DNA of 60,749 bases, from contig CAMATH010000040.1 of NCBI GenBank assembly GCA_945860955.1, positions 1 through 60,749 of the forward strand. Direction: 5' to 3'. Below are positions 8,282-15,778 of the stretch, in pieces (the stretch's first letter is position 1; each line of letters opens with the position of its first letter). The notes below the pieces were generated by a model. That model did no database searches. It saw only the letters and a program-made list of their open reading frames with translations, and had not been told where the DNA came from. The translations under genes were made by a program, and so were the position numbers. The DNA comes from Planctomicrobium piriforme (GTDB taxonomy: Bacteria > Planctomycetota > Planctomycetia > Planctomycetales > Planctomycetaceae).

Positions 8282-9196
8282 ATGTCCAGCCTCATGAAAC
8301 CCCGCCGTCACGACCGAACCACTGCGAGCGCGCGACGCCCCTCCCCAAAAGCATTCACTCTGATTGAGCTGCTGGTCGTGATCGCGATCATCGGCATTCT
8401 CATGGCGCTGTTGCTTCCCGCCGTCCAGCAGGCGCGCGAGGCGGCCAACCGGACCCGGTGCAAAAACAACCTGCGGCAGATCGGACTCGCCCTGCACAAC
8501 TATCAGGGGACCTACAACGTCTTTCCGTTTGGCGTATTGGGAAACACCGGCAGCACTGCGGCTAAACAGCCACTCCACACCTGGATGTCGCAGATTCTGC
8601 CGCAGATGGAACAAACCCCGCTATACAACCAATACAACTTCAACGTGCGTTTCGACACGACAAACAACGCGCCCTCGGTTTCGACCAAAGTGCCGGGTTA
8701 TCTGTGTCCGTCCGCGCTCCCTCCCGAAACGGTGACAACCTATGCGACCTCGAATTACGCGGGGAACGCGGGAACGATGTCCGGACTCGATGACGGCATT
8801 CTCTTTCCCCTGTCGAGCGTCAGCTTTCAGGATGTGCGCGATGGGGCTTCCAACACCGTCGCTGTCGGCGAATTGACCTACAGCGTTGGGGGTTGGGCTC
8901 AAGGGGCGGTCAACTCGGGTTCTGGAGGAGGTGGTGGGGCAGGCCAGGGATTCGCCCGTAGCGTTCTGCGCTGGTGGAAATGCGCGTCGGACTGCGCGCG
9001 CCCGGGGATCAATCCGCCTGTCACCACCTGTTCCAGCTCATGCGAACGGCAGTTTCAATTCTCCAGTGCCCACCCTGGCGGGGCGCACGTGGTGTTCGTC
9101 GACGGACACACGGCGTTCCTGGCCGAGAATATGAACGTCGATGTGCTGAAGGCACTGCTCACGCGGGCGGGCCGAGAAACAGTGGAGTCGTATTGA
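8282..9196 (+). CDS. DUF1559 protein with type IV prepilin-like N-terminus
   Basis: A 304-residue member of the DUF1559 family, strongly expanded in Planctomycetota. After a basic leader comes the prepilin methylation/cleavage motif FTLIELLVVIAIIGIL, then QQAREAANRTRCKNNLRQIG and the DUF1559 body, ending with the family-typical segment AHPGGAHVVFVDGHTAFLAEN. The residue before the cleaved Phe is Ala (SPKA/F), not the usual Gly. It is presumably exported and processed by a prepilin peptidase, giving a pseudopilin-like surface protein. ATG 8282 is used; ATG 8294 is equally possible. Its 3' end lies 7 nt from the end of the convergent small gene on the minus strand. Confidence 0.9.
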   Translation: MSSLMKPRRHDRTTASARRPSPKAFTLIELLVVIAIIGILMALLLPAVQQAREAANRTRCKNNLRQIGLALHNYQGTYNVFPFGVLGNTGSTAAKQPLHTWMSQILPQMEQTPLYNQYNFNVRFDTTNNAPSVSTKVPGYLCPSALPPETVTTYATSNYAGNAGTMSGLDDGILFPLSSVSFQDVRDGASNTVAVGELTYSVGGWAQGAVNSGSGGGGGAGQGFARSVLRWWKCASDCARPGINPPVTTCSSSCERQFQFSSAHPGGAHVVFVDGHTAFLAENMNVDVLKALLTRAGRETVESY

Positions 9197-9203
9197 ATCA
9201 GAA

Positions 9204-9620
9204 TCATTGGCTTTCAAACGACGGGACCGCTTCGGTGGCGATGGTGTTGCGCGTTCCCCGGCGGGACTTGTCATGCGCCCGACCAGCGGCGAGGTAGATG
9301 GTTTCCGAGGGACATTCCCAGACCTGCCCCGGCTTCCAAAAGTGGTCCCCCTGCTGCCACTTCACATGACCCAACTTCGCTTGCGCATCCACTGGAACCC
9401 GTCCCTCGCCCGGCGTGGTATACAAGGGCGTCCAGTGGGAAACATCGCCCGTAACCGAGACGCAGACACAAAAATGCTGGCTTTGATCCCGAAAATCAGG
9501 TTCAAACCGAGGCGATCCCGCCCTTTTTTCCAGGATGGCGGGATCGAGGTGCAGCACCAAGCCGACGGCAATGTCCGCGGCGAGATCTGCATCGTACAAA
9601 TGCGCGAACTTGGGATTCAT
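9204..9620 (-). CDS. Hypothetical protein (138 aa)
   Basis: A soluble 138-residue protein in a frame with good coding character, convergent with the DUF1559 gene and 7 nt from its end. I do not recognise a family. It has no signal peptide or membrane segment. The middle contains FCVCVSVTGDVSHWTPLYTT and a Trp-rich stretch (HVKWQQGDHFWKPGQVWECP), and the C-terminus is basic. The start is the ATG at 9618-9620; no clear Shine-Dalgarno precedes it, which is common in this phylum. The 214-bp gap to the divergent lipoprotein gene must carry promoters for both. Confidence 0.55.
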   Translation of the reverse strand: MNPKFAHLYDADLAADIAVGLVLHLDPAILEKRAGSPRFEPDFRDQSQHFCVCVSVTGDVSHWTPLYTTPGEGRVPVDAQAKLGHVKWQQGDHFWKPGQVWECPSETIYLAAGRAHDKSRRGTRNTIATEAVPSFESQ

Positions 9621-9834
9621 CCGGGCGATTCTATCGGTGCGGTCAGTGGAATGACAGCACGGCTCTCAGCTCTCAACAGTCCAACCAACTGATCTCGACA
9701 GATTTCGACTTTGCCGGTAAAAACCAGATCCTCTCCTCGCGTCACATCCCCGTTCTCCCGCCGGTTTCTCCCCCCCAGTTCCCGTCCCAATTTGGAGACG
9801 CGACCAAATTCCTCCATTTTCAGGCCAATTCCGC

Positions 9835-11124
9835 ATGGCCCGTGTGCCGTTTTGCGCGCTCCTACTCGCCACCGGGATGATCTCCGGCTGCGCCACCCCG
9901 GCATCTGTCGCCAGCCGGCCAGAGTCGCAGCACGTACCGGCCGCCGACGATGCGTTCGAATCGACGGCCACGATCGCGAATTTGCAGAAGCAGGCGCGGG
10001 AGGCGGAGCAAACGGGAGACGCGGCGACCGCGCTCAAGCACTACAAACGCATCCTGCAAATCGATTCCGGTCATCCCGACGCCCACCATCACATGGCGGT
10101 GGTCGCCGATCAGGCCGGTCGGTTTGACGAAGCGGGAGCGCACTACAGGGCCGCTCTGGCCCGGGCACCACAGGACTCCGACATTCGAACCAGTCTGGGT
10201 TGGTCCTTTCTGTTGCAGGATCGAGACGCCGACGCCGAGCGCGAGCTGAAAACGGTTCTTCAGACCGACCCGAAGCATCAGATCGCGCTGTACAACCTGG
10301 GCTGGTTGTACGCCAAACGGGGTGATGACGAGCAGGCTTTGGCGATGTTCCGCCGAGGGGGATCGGAAGCCGACGCTCAAAAGACATTGTTCGAAATCCG
10401 CGAACAGCGGGCGAACGTCGACGTCGCGATGGACTCGCCGCCGACGGAGACAAAAAGCATTTCCGCCCCATCTCCCCGTCGCGGACGACGCGGGGATTTG
10501 GGCAAAGCGATCGCCGTTCGTGAGAAATCGCAACCCGTCGCCGCGCTGCGTCCCACACCGGAACGATCTCCTCGCGCTACCATCGAAGAGATTGTCGCGG
10601 GAGTCGAATCTGTCCGGGATCCCGTTGACGAATCCGCGATTCCGCGGCGATCGACACCGGAGCGCGACACCAGGGTCACACAAACGGGCGACTCGGATGG
10701 AACTCCCGCGAGCGATCGTGACAGTCGACACATCAAGGTGCCGAACCCGGGGACTCGCAAGAACTCTGAAACGGACCGCGTTGTCCTGGCGGGTCACATT
10801 GCCGAAAGTCCCGGCGACCGTTCGGACGAGCCTGTGAAAAATGCGGCCAATCCGTGGGGACTCACTCCGGCCGAGATCACGGCGGTTGGCCGAGCCGTCA
10901 TCCTGGGAAAACCCGCCGACGCCGGTGTCGCGAAGGTCGAGGAGCCGACGACGGAGGCGAAATCTCCCGTAACGACCGAAGTGGCCGACCTCGAATGCAT
11001 CGAGGCGGCGAAAATCGGCCTCAACGTCGGACTGCCCCCCGCGATGCAAGTGACGGACGGTGCCCCGCGCGAATCACCACGGCGACTCAAGTTGACGGGA
11101 CGGGGGCCACGCCGTCCGTCATAG
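9835..11124 (+). CDS. TPR-containing lipoprotein
   Basis: A 429-residue protein with a lipoprotein signal: a short basic N-terminus, a hydrophobic run, and the lipobox MISGC with Cys19 as the lipidated residue. Three to four TPR units follow (about residues 45-170), with recognisable helices such as GDAATALKHYKRILQIDSG and a typical LGWLYAKRGDDEQALAMF. The C-terminal 230 residues are low-complexity, charged and Pro/Arg/Ser-rich with no recognised domain. It is probably a periplasmic or membrane-anchored scaffold protein. A 0.77 kb non-coding repeat region lies downstream. Confidence 0.78.
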   Translation: MARVPFCALLLATGMISGCATPASVASRPESQHVPAADDAFESTATIANLQKQAREAEQTGDAATALKHYKRILQIDSGHPDAHHHMAVVADQAGRFDEAGAHYRAALARAPQDSDIRTSLGWSFLLQDRDADAERELKTVLQTDPKHQIALYNLGWLYAKRGDDEQALAMFRRGGSEADAQKTLFEIREQRANVDVAMDSPPTETKSISAPSPRRGRRGDLGKAIAVREKSQPVAALRPTPERSPRATIEEIVAGVESVRDPVDESAIPRRSTPERDTRVTQTGDSDGTPASDRDSRHIKVPNPGTRKNSETDRVVLAGHIAESPGDRSDEPVKNAANPWGLTPAEITAVGRAVILGKPADAGVAKVEEPTTEAKSPVTTEVADLECIEAAKIGLNVGLPPAMQVTDGAPRESPRRLKLTGRGPRRPS

Positions 11125-11191
11125 CGGCGGGTGTTGTAATACCCGGATCGGCGGACAGTGCGGTACTCAGCCCGAGCCGCGCCCGTTTTAC

Positions 11192-11219
11192 TCCACGCGA
11201 CCGAAAACGCGACATTGCA
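11192..11219 (+). repeat. Direct repeat, copy 1
   Basis: A 28-bp sequence beginning TCCACGCGACCGAAAAC and ending GACATTGCA recurs, with a few changes, at 11632-11660 in the same orientation. The two copies flank the palindromes and long inverted repeat between them. Confidence 0.6.
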
Positions 11220-11273
11220 CTCAAGCCGGAAGGGGGCTCTCGAAATCCGGATGGAGGCTGGTGTTGGTGACGG

Positions 11274-11298
11274 CCCCATCCGCCTTGAGCGGATGGGG
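11274..11298. repeat. Small palindromic (REP-like) element
   Basis: A perfect 10-bp stem, CCCCATCCGC / GCGGATGGGG, with the 5-nt loop CTTGA. No T-run follows on either strand, so it is not an obvious intrinsic terminator. The same palindrome core recurs at 11343-11366 and, inverted, at 11562-11585. Confidence 0.75.
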
Positions 11299-11337
11299 AG
11301 AAAGATCGATGGCTAGTCCCAAATCACATTGCGCGGT

Positions 11338-11590
11338 CCAGACCCCATCCACCTTGTGTGGATTGGTGAATCAGATCTTCGCTCTGTCTGCCACGCACGA
11401 CGTCGGAAACCAAATCAATCGGTATCATTGGCGATGTCGTGTTGTTTGCGAGGCATGAATGCGTTTGGCGTCCCCTGCGACAATTGGCGACCAATCGCCT
11501 TGCGATCCGGACAGGTTTCGGGTGACGCCGATCTTGTCTGACAGAGCGAGGATCTCATTCACCAATCCACACGAGGTGGATGGGGTCTGG
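11338..11590. repeat. Long inverted repeat (about 53-bp arms, about 150-bp spacer)
   Basis: The left arm (about 11338-11390) and right arm (about 11538-11590) are inverted copies, identical except for a few bases over roughly 50 bp. Each arm starts, at its outer end, with a small palindrome (CCCCATCCACC...GTGGATTGG) related to the one at 11274-11298. The spacer has no convincing gene. Termini read CCAGACCCC...GGGGTCTGG. I see no target-site duplication. It could be a MITE- or REPIN-like element, or a large RNA/DNA hairpin. Confidence 0.75.
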
Positions 11591-11631
11591 GGCCACGAAT
11601 TGTCGGATTTGACGCCGCGCGGGGTATATAT

Positions 11632-11660
11632 TCCACGCGGCCGAAAACCAGACGATTGCA
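11632..11660 (+). repeat. Direct repeat, copy 2
   Basis: The second copy of the 28/29-bp direct repeat, reading TCCACGCGGCCGAAAACC...GATTGCA, lying just outside the right arm of the long inverted repeat. The rest of 11125-11890 shows no gene I can support. Confidence 0.6.
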
Positions 11661-11890
11661 ATTTTCCCCAGGGAATGTCGGGCACGACGGAACTGGACTT
11701 CGGTCGGCATCGAACGGTTGACAGACGGCGGCCGACCGGAAATTGCGCTTGACTGGGGAGTTCTGATGGTTGACACCGGTCGCGCAAACCAGGGAACGCC
11801 ATCGATTCGCACCTGAGCGTCGTTCGAATTCACCTGCCGGGCGCGGCTCTCAACCCAAACTTTCTTGTCACCCCTCGTACCGCCGAAATA

Positions 11891-13072
11891 TTACCGTTGC
11901 CGCTTGAGTCGATCGCGAACGGCGGTTGGCAAATCCCCCATCGAAACGCGGGCTTTGTCCAGTTGCCGCACGATGCGCTGCCGCAACGAGGTCTCGGCAT
12001 CGGTCGCGGAATCGGGATCGGGGGTCGTTCCGTACAAGTCGGCCCGCCAGTCGGCCAAGGCCTGCCGGGCGATTGTCGCGGGGACACCGTCCAACATATC
12101 GCCAATCTCAACCTGCAACCGGTCGCGAACACCCGACTGAGCGCTGAACGCGTCGAGAATCTCCTCGGTCAACCGTTCCACCTGGGCATCATCGCGGGCG
12201 GTTGTCGCCGGCCGGCGCGGATTGTAGGTGCCACGTTTGGGTGTGGTCGGTTCCGCTTCGTCGCTCGCCGGAGGCTTGTCTTCCCCACGAATCACGCCAT
12301 CAACAATTTTCGAAACTTCATCGCGAACCCGTTCGCCAATCGCGCCGGCCGCCTGTTCGATGAATGATCCCTCTTTTTCGGCTGAATCTGCCGTGTCGTT
12401 CTGACGGTCTAGACGATCCGCGACGTCGGTCTCGCGATCGTCGAGATTCTCCCGGTCACGATTGGTTTCGCTCTCGCGGTCCGCGTCGTCTTCCCGAGGA
12501 TCGAGATCAAATGGCAACACGCTTCCCTTGCCCGTTCCGTTGTCCTGATCCTGCTCTTCGGCGATTTGGATCAATTCCCCTTCGATCTTGCGAAAGTAGG
12601 GGGCCAGCACGCCGTCAAGTTCGCGGGGCATGATCGCCGACGACTTGTACAACAAATAACCCGCCAGCCGGCCAGAGTTTGTCCGCAAGACTTTTTCACG
12701 AGCCGACTCAGACAACGCGACGACAAAGAACGTCAGGACCAGGCACAGAATCGCACCCTTGACGAAACCGAACAGTCCCCCGAGGTGCTTGTCGAACTCC
12801 TGGAACTGAAAGGTTTCCAGCATTCCCCGTACCGTCCGGGCGGCGGCGAAACAGCCGAACGAGAACGCCAGGTAGATCCCCAGCATGGCGATCCACCGAT
12901 TGAGTGGCGGATCGACCTTGATCATGGGGGCGACGGTCAGCGACAGGGGGGCCGCGAACATGAAGCACAACAAAATCGCGGCGATTCCCGCGACTTGCCA
13001 GGTCACGCCCCGCGCGGAACCGCGCCACGTGGTGTAACCAAGAATCAGCAGCAGCAGCGCGTCGTAGTACAT
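11891..13072 (-). CDS. CvpA family membrane protein with a long charged C-terminal extension
   Basis: A 393-residue protein. The first about 165 residues match the CvpA fold, four membrane segments beginning YYDALLLLILGYTTWRG; CvpA family proteins are linked to envelope stress tolerance and, in E. coli, to colicin V production. Beyond the membrane part, typical CvpA ends, but here there are about 230 more residues: an Asp/Arg/Glu-rich linker (about 190-260), a Pro/Thr/Arg segment, and a helical C-terminus. ATG 13072 (MYYDALLL) is chosen since it starts right at the first helix; the frame is open further upstream. It is divergent from rsmH, with 106 bp between the two starts. Confidence 0.75.
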   Translation of the reverse strand: MYYDALLLLILGYTTWRGSARGVTWQVAGIAAILLCFMFAAPLSLTVAPMIKVDPPLNRWIAMLGIYLAFSFGCFAAARTVRGMLETFQFQEFDKHLGGLFGFVKGAILCLVLTFFVVALSESAREKVLRTNSGRLAGYLLYKSSAIMPRELDGVLAPYFRKIEGELIQIAEEQDQDNGTGKGSVLPFDLDPREDDADRESETNRDRENLDDRETDVADRLDRQNDTADSAEKEGSFIEQAAGAIGERVRDEVSKIVDGVIRGEDKPPASDEAEPTTPKRGTYNPRRPATTARDDAQVERLTEEILDAFSAQSGVRDRLQVEIGDMLDGVPATIARQALADWRADLYGTTPDPDSATDAETSLRQRIVRQLDKARVSMGDLPTAVRDRLKRQR

Positions 13073-13178
13073 CGCTCGATCCGTGAAGAAATTCCGACCT
13101 CTCCTTCTGTTCCCTAGTATACTCGCAGTCGAACCTGTGAATGAAGACCAGTCTCCGTCTCTTGCGCCGTACCCGCAG

Positions 13179-14234
13179 ATGCCCGACCCCACGTCCGATC
13201 GTCCCCCGCGCCGCCCCCGCTACCGTGGCAAAAACCCCCGCGCGTTTCACGAGAAATACAAGGAACTCGCACCTCAGCAGTATCCCGACGATGTTGCCAA
13301 AGTCATCGCCTCGGGGAAAACGCCCGCCGGTACGCACCGGCCCGTTATGCTGGATGAAATCCTGACGGGACTGACTCCCCAGGCGGGGGAAATCGCGGTC
13401 GATTGCACGCTGGGATATGGCGGGCACGCGAGTGAACTGCTGGCGGCGATTCAGCCCGGGGGCCGACTGATCGCGTTTGACGTCGACCCGATTGAACTGG
13501 AGCGGACGGAAGCCCGACTGCGTGGTCTCAACGTCCCTCCCGAATCCCTGCTGGTCCGGCGGATGAATTTTGCTGGCGTGGCGCAGGTGCTGGCGACGGA
13601 AGCCCCCGGCGGGGCAGACCTGCTGCTGGCGGACCTGGGGGTTTCATCCATGCAGCTCGACGACCCGACCCGGGGGTTCACGTTCAAGTCTGACGGCCCG
13701 CTCGATATGCGGATGAACCCGACACGCGGCCGGAGTGCCGCCGACCTGCTGCAATCGATCGACGAAGACGAATTGGCGGAACTCCTGGTGGACCATTCCG
13801 AAGAGCCACACGCCCGGGCGATCGCTGAGGCGATCGTGTCTGGACAAAGGAACCAGCCGGTCGATTCGACTCTGAGATTGCGCGCGATTGTCGCCGGCGT
13901 GATCGAGCGCAAGCGGTCGAACGATCCGGACGCTGTCAATGACGCGGTTCGGCGAGTCTTTCAGGCATTGCGGATCGCTGTGAACGATGAGTTCGGTGCC
14001 CTCGACGCGTTGCTGCGGAATCTCCCCTGGTGTTTGAAGCCTGGTGGTCGGGTGGCGATTTTGACGTTTCATTCAGGTGAAGACCGCCGGGTCAAACAGG
14101 CGTTCCGGTCCGGACTGCGTGAAGGGATCTATTCCAACGTGAGTGACGAGGTGTTGCGGCCGTCGGCGGAGGAACGCCGGTCGAATCCGCGGTGCGTGTC
14201 AGCCAAGTTGCGATTCGCGACCCGAGCCGATTGA
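13179..14234 (+). CDS. rsmH: 16S rRNA (cytosine(1402)-N(4))-methyltransferase RsmH
   Basis: RsmH (MraW) methylates N4 of C1402 in the 16S rRNA decoding site using S-adenosylmethionine. Family marks are HRPVMLDEIL, the SAM loop DCTLGYGGHASELL (near residue 74), ADLGVSSMQLDD, GPLDMRMN, the helical insert ending RVFQALRIAVNDE, and the late motif FHSGEDRRVKQAF (usual form FHSLEDRIVK). Length (351 aa from ATG 13179) is slightly over the usual 310, owing to an N-terminal basic extension rich in Pro and Arg. GTG 13137 is an alternative start. In most bacteria it sits in the dcw cell-wall cluster; here no mraZ, ftsL or mur gene is next to it, in line with the scattered dcw genes of planctomycetes. 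Confidence 0.93.
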   Translation: MPDPTSDRPPRRPRYRGKNPRAFHEKYKELAPQQYPDDVAKVIASGKTPAGTHRPVMLDEILTGLTPQAGEIAVDCTLGYGGHASELLAAIQPGGRLIAFDVDPIELERTEARLRGLNVPPESLLVRRMNFAGVAQVLATEAPGGADLLLADLGVSSMQLDDPTRGFTFKSDGPLDMRMNPTRGRSAADLLQSIDEDELAELLVDHSEEPHARAIAEAIVSGQRNQPVDSTLRLRAIVAGVIERKRSNDPDAVNDAVRRVFQALRIAVNDEFGALDALLRNLPWCLKPGGRVAILTFHSGEDRRVKQAFRSGLREGIYSNVSDEVLRPSAEERRSNPRCVSAKLRFATRAD

Positions 14235-14345
14235 ACCAGAGATCAGCCTGCCTCCGCTCGTAACGGACGCCGCTCGTGAACGGTCGCACCCGAGGGCAGG
14301 TTCTGTGTCGCCACTGGAAAAAAAGAATCTTAGCGTGACCAGAAT

Positions 14346-14362
14346 TTGGCACAGTTATTGCA
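14346..14362 (+). promoter_or_regulatory. Sigma-54 (RpoN) -24/-12 promoter
   Basis: TTGGCAC-N5-TTGCA fits the sigma-54 consensus (TTGGCACGN4TTGCW) at every position but one, with exactly 10 bp between the invariant GG and GC. It lies about 170 bp upstream of the DUF4114 protein start and in the same direction. An imperfect inverted repeat just upstream (CCTGCC...GGCAGG, 14249-14300) may be the rsmH terminator or part of an enhancer site. The 5' leader contains two small hairpin-forming repeats (about 14395-14428 and 14496-14510). Confidence 0.82.
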
Positions 14363-14530
14363 TTTCTCAAATTGCAGTGAAGTCACACGGTGATCGAAAC
14401 CGGTACTGCTGAAACACGAGCCGGTTCGAGTGAGTTGGGTGAAGACCCTGAATCACTACGGTTTTCTGCGAAAGACAGAAGCCGAATTTAAACAAGTCTC
14501 AAATCGAGACGACAGAAAGCGAGATTCAAA

Positions 14531-15559
14531 ATGAGAAGCGCACTGATTGCGACTGTGATTGCGACCATAACGATTTGTAGTACCACGGCTGAGGCGGGGA
14601 AGGTGTCGCCCGTTCAGTCTTCGGCCCGTCCGCTGGGACTGAAGACGGTCGCGCCGGTAATGATGGGTGCGACTGACGGACGGTCGAAGGCGTTTATGGA
14701 GAAATTTCTGCCCACCATGAACAAAGCGGTCGAACAATTGCTGCCCGAGGGGAAAGACAATCGCGGAAACGCGTTGGGAAACAAGAATGGCAAGTCCGAT
14801 GACAAAAAGTCAGACGACAAAAAAAATGAGTCTGGGAAAGGGAAATCGGGTTCGAGCAATGGCAAAAGCGATTCGGAAAAAGGAAATTCCCGATCGTCGG
14901 GTAAGGATTCAGACGAACAAAGCTCGCTCGGTCGAGCGATTGATCCTTCGCTGCTGAAGCTGGAATACGACTACCACGTCCGGGCGTACTTCGTCGGTGA
15001 AGGTGCCGGTTACCACAATGGCTTCGGCTTCTACACTTCGGACTACGACCCCAAACAGGGGATTCAGTCGACGGACGCCAAGTTGATTTTCCCGGATGCT
15101 TCCAGCTCGGCTTCTTATCTGGGGAGCGGCAAAGGGGAACGCAACGAAAAGGAGCCATTGCTGCCCGGCGACTTTGTGCAGCTCGGAAAGCTGAAATCCG
15201 GAACGCAGATCAACCCGTTCCTCGTCGCGGACGGTGCCAACGGCGGCAAGGACGTGTTCACCCCCTACGCCTCGAAGAACCCCGATGGCCTCCAGCACTT
15301 CAGTCTGCTGTCGGTCACCGCGATTCCCAACAGCCCTTACCTGCTGCTCAACATCGAAGACCTCCGCGGCGGTGGTGACAACGACTACAACGACCTCGTG
15401 GTCGCTCTCGATATCGGTGCCCGCAACGTGATGGGAATCACCGGTGCCGCCGTTCCCGCCCCTCCGGCCGTGTGGGGTGGTCTGGTGGCGTTCGGCTGGG
15501 TGGTGGTCGCCAGAGTCCGGGCTCGCCGCAATCAGGGTGCAGCGACCGCTCAGGTCTGA
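14531..15559 (+). CDS. DUF4114-domain secreted protein with PEP-CTERM/VPLPA-like C-terminal sorting signal
   Basis: A 342-residue protein with a signal peptide (cleavage near AEA/G, about residue 23), a Lys/Asp/Ser/Gly/Asn-rich linker at about 75-135, and a DUF4114 domain at about 145-300, including the Asp-rich core GGGDNDYNDLVVALD typical of this calcium-binding-like domain. From residue 308 it reads VPAPPA, a hydrophobic helix, then the basic cluster RVRARR close to the C-terminus. This tripartite end is how exosortase substrates of the PEP-CTERM and VPLPA-CTERM classes look. It has a sigma-54 promoter and its own terminator, so it is likely a single-gene unit. No exosortase is visible in the window. 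Confidence 0.8.
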   Translation: MRSALIATVIATITICSTTAEAGKVSPVQSSARPLGLKTVAPVMMGATDGRSKAFMEKFLPTMNKAVEQLLPEGKDNRGNALGNKNGKSDDKKSDDKKNESGKGKSGSSNGKSDSEKGNSRSSGKDSDEQSSLGRAIDPSLLKLEYDYHVRAYFVGEGAGYHNGFGFYTSDYDPKQGIQSTDAKLIFPDASSSASYLGSGKGERNEKEPLLPGDFVQLGKLKSGTQINPFLVADGANGGKDVFTPYASKNPDGLQHFSLLSVTAIPNSPYLLLNIEDLRGGGDNDYNDLVVALDIGARNVMGITGAAVPAPPAVWGGLVAFGWVVVARVRARRNQGAATAQV

Positions 15560-15614
15560 TTCCGAAAGAAGCTGAAGCAGCTACTGGCGCCCTTCGATCG
15601 CAGGGTGTCACTTC

Positions 15615-15658
15615 GCCGGCTGTGGTTCTCCGCGACACGAGACCACAGCCGGCTTTTT
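15615..15658 (+). terminator. Rho-independent terminator after the DUF4114 gene
   Basis: A perfect 12-bp stem, GCCGGCTGTGGT / ACCACAGCCGGC (15615-15626 and 15642-15653), is followed at once by TTTTT. It lies 55 bp after the stop of the DUF4114 gene. Confidence 0.88.
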
Positions 15659-15778
15659 CATTGGATCAGCGGCGCGATGCCGCGACTCTTTTGACAGAAT
15701 GTCCTTCTGTTCCCATGATCTCTGACCCAAGGTACTCGCAGCTCTCGTTGAACCAACACTGTCCCGCCGACTCCCAGA

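Noticed and set aside
11274-11298. Intrinsic terminator for the TPR lipoprotein gene
   Set aside because: The hairpin is perfect but lies 150 bp after the stop and has no T run on either side. It fits the local palindrome family better.
11329-11802. Small open frames inside the repeat block on both strands
   Set aside because: They read the same inverted-repeat DNA from both sides and give matching peptides for this reason alone.
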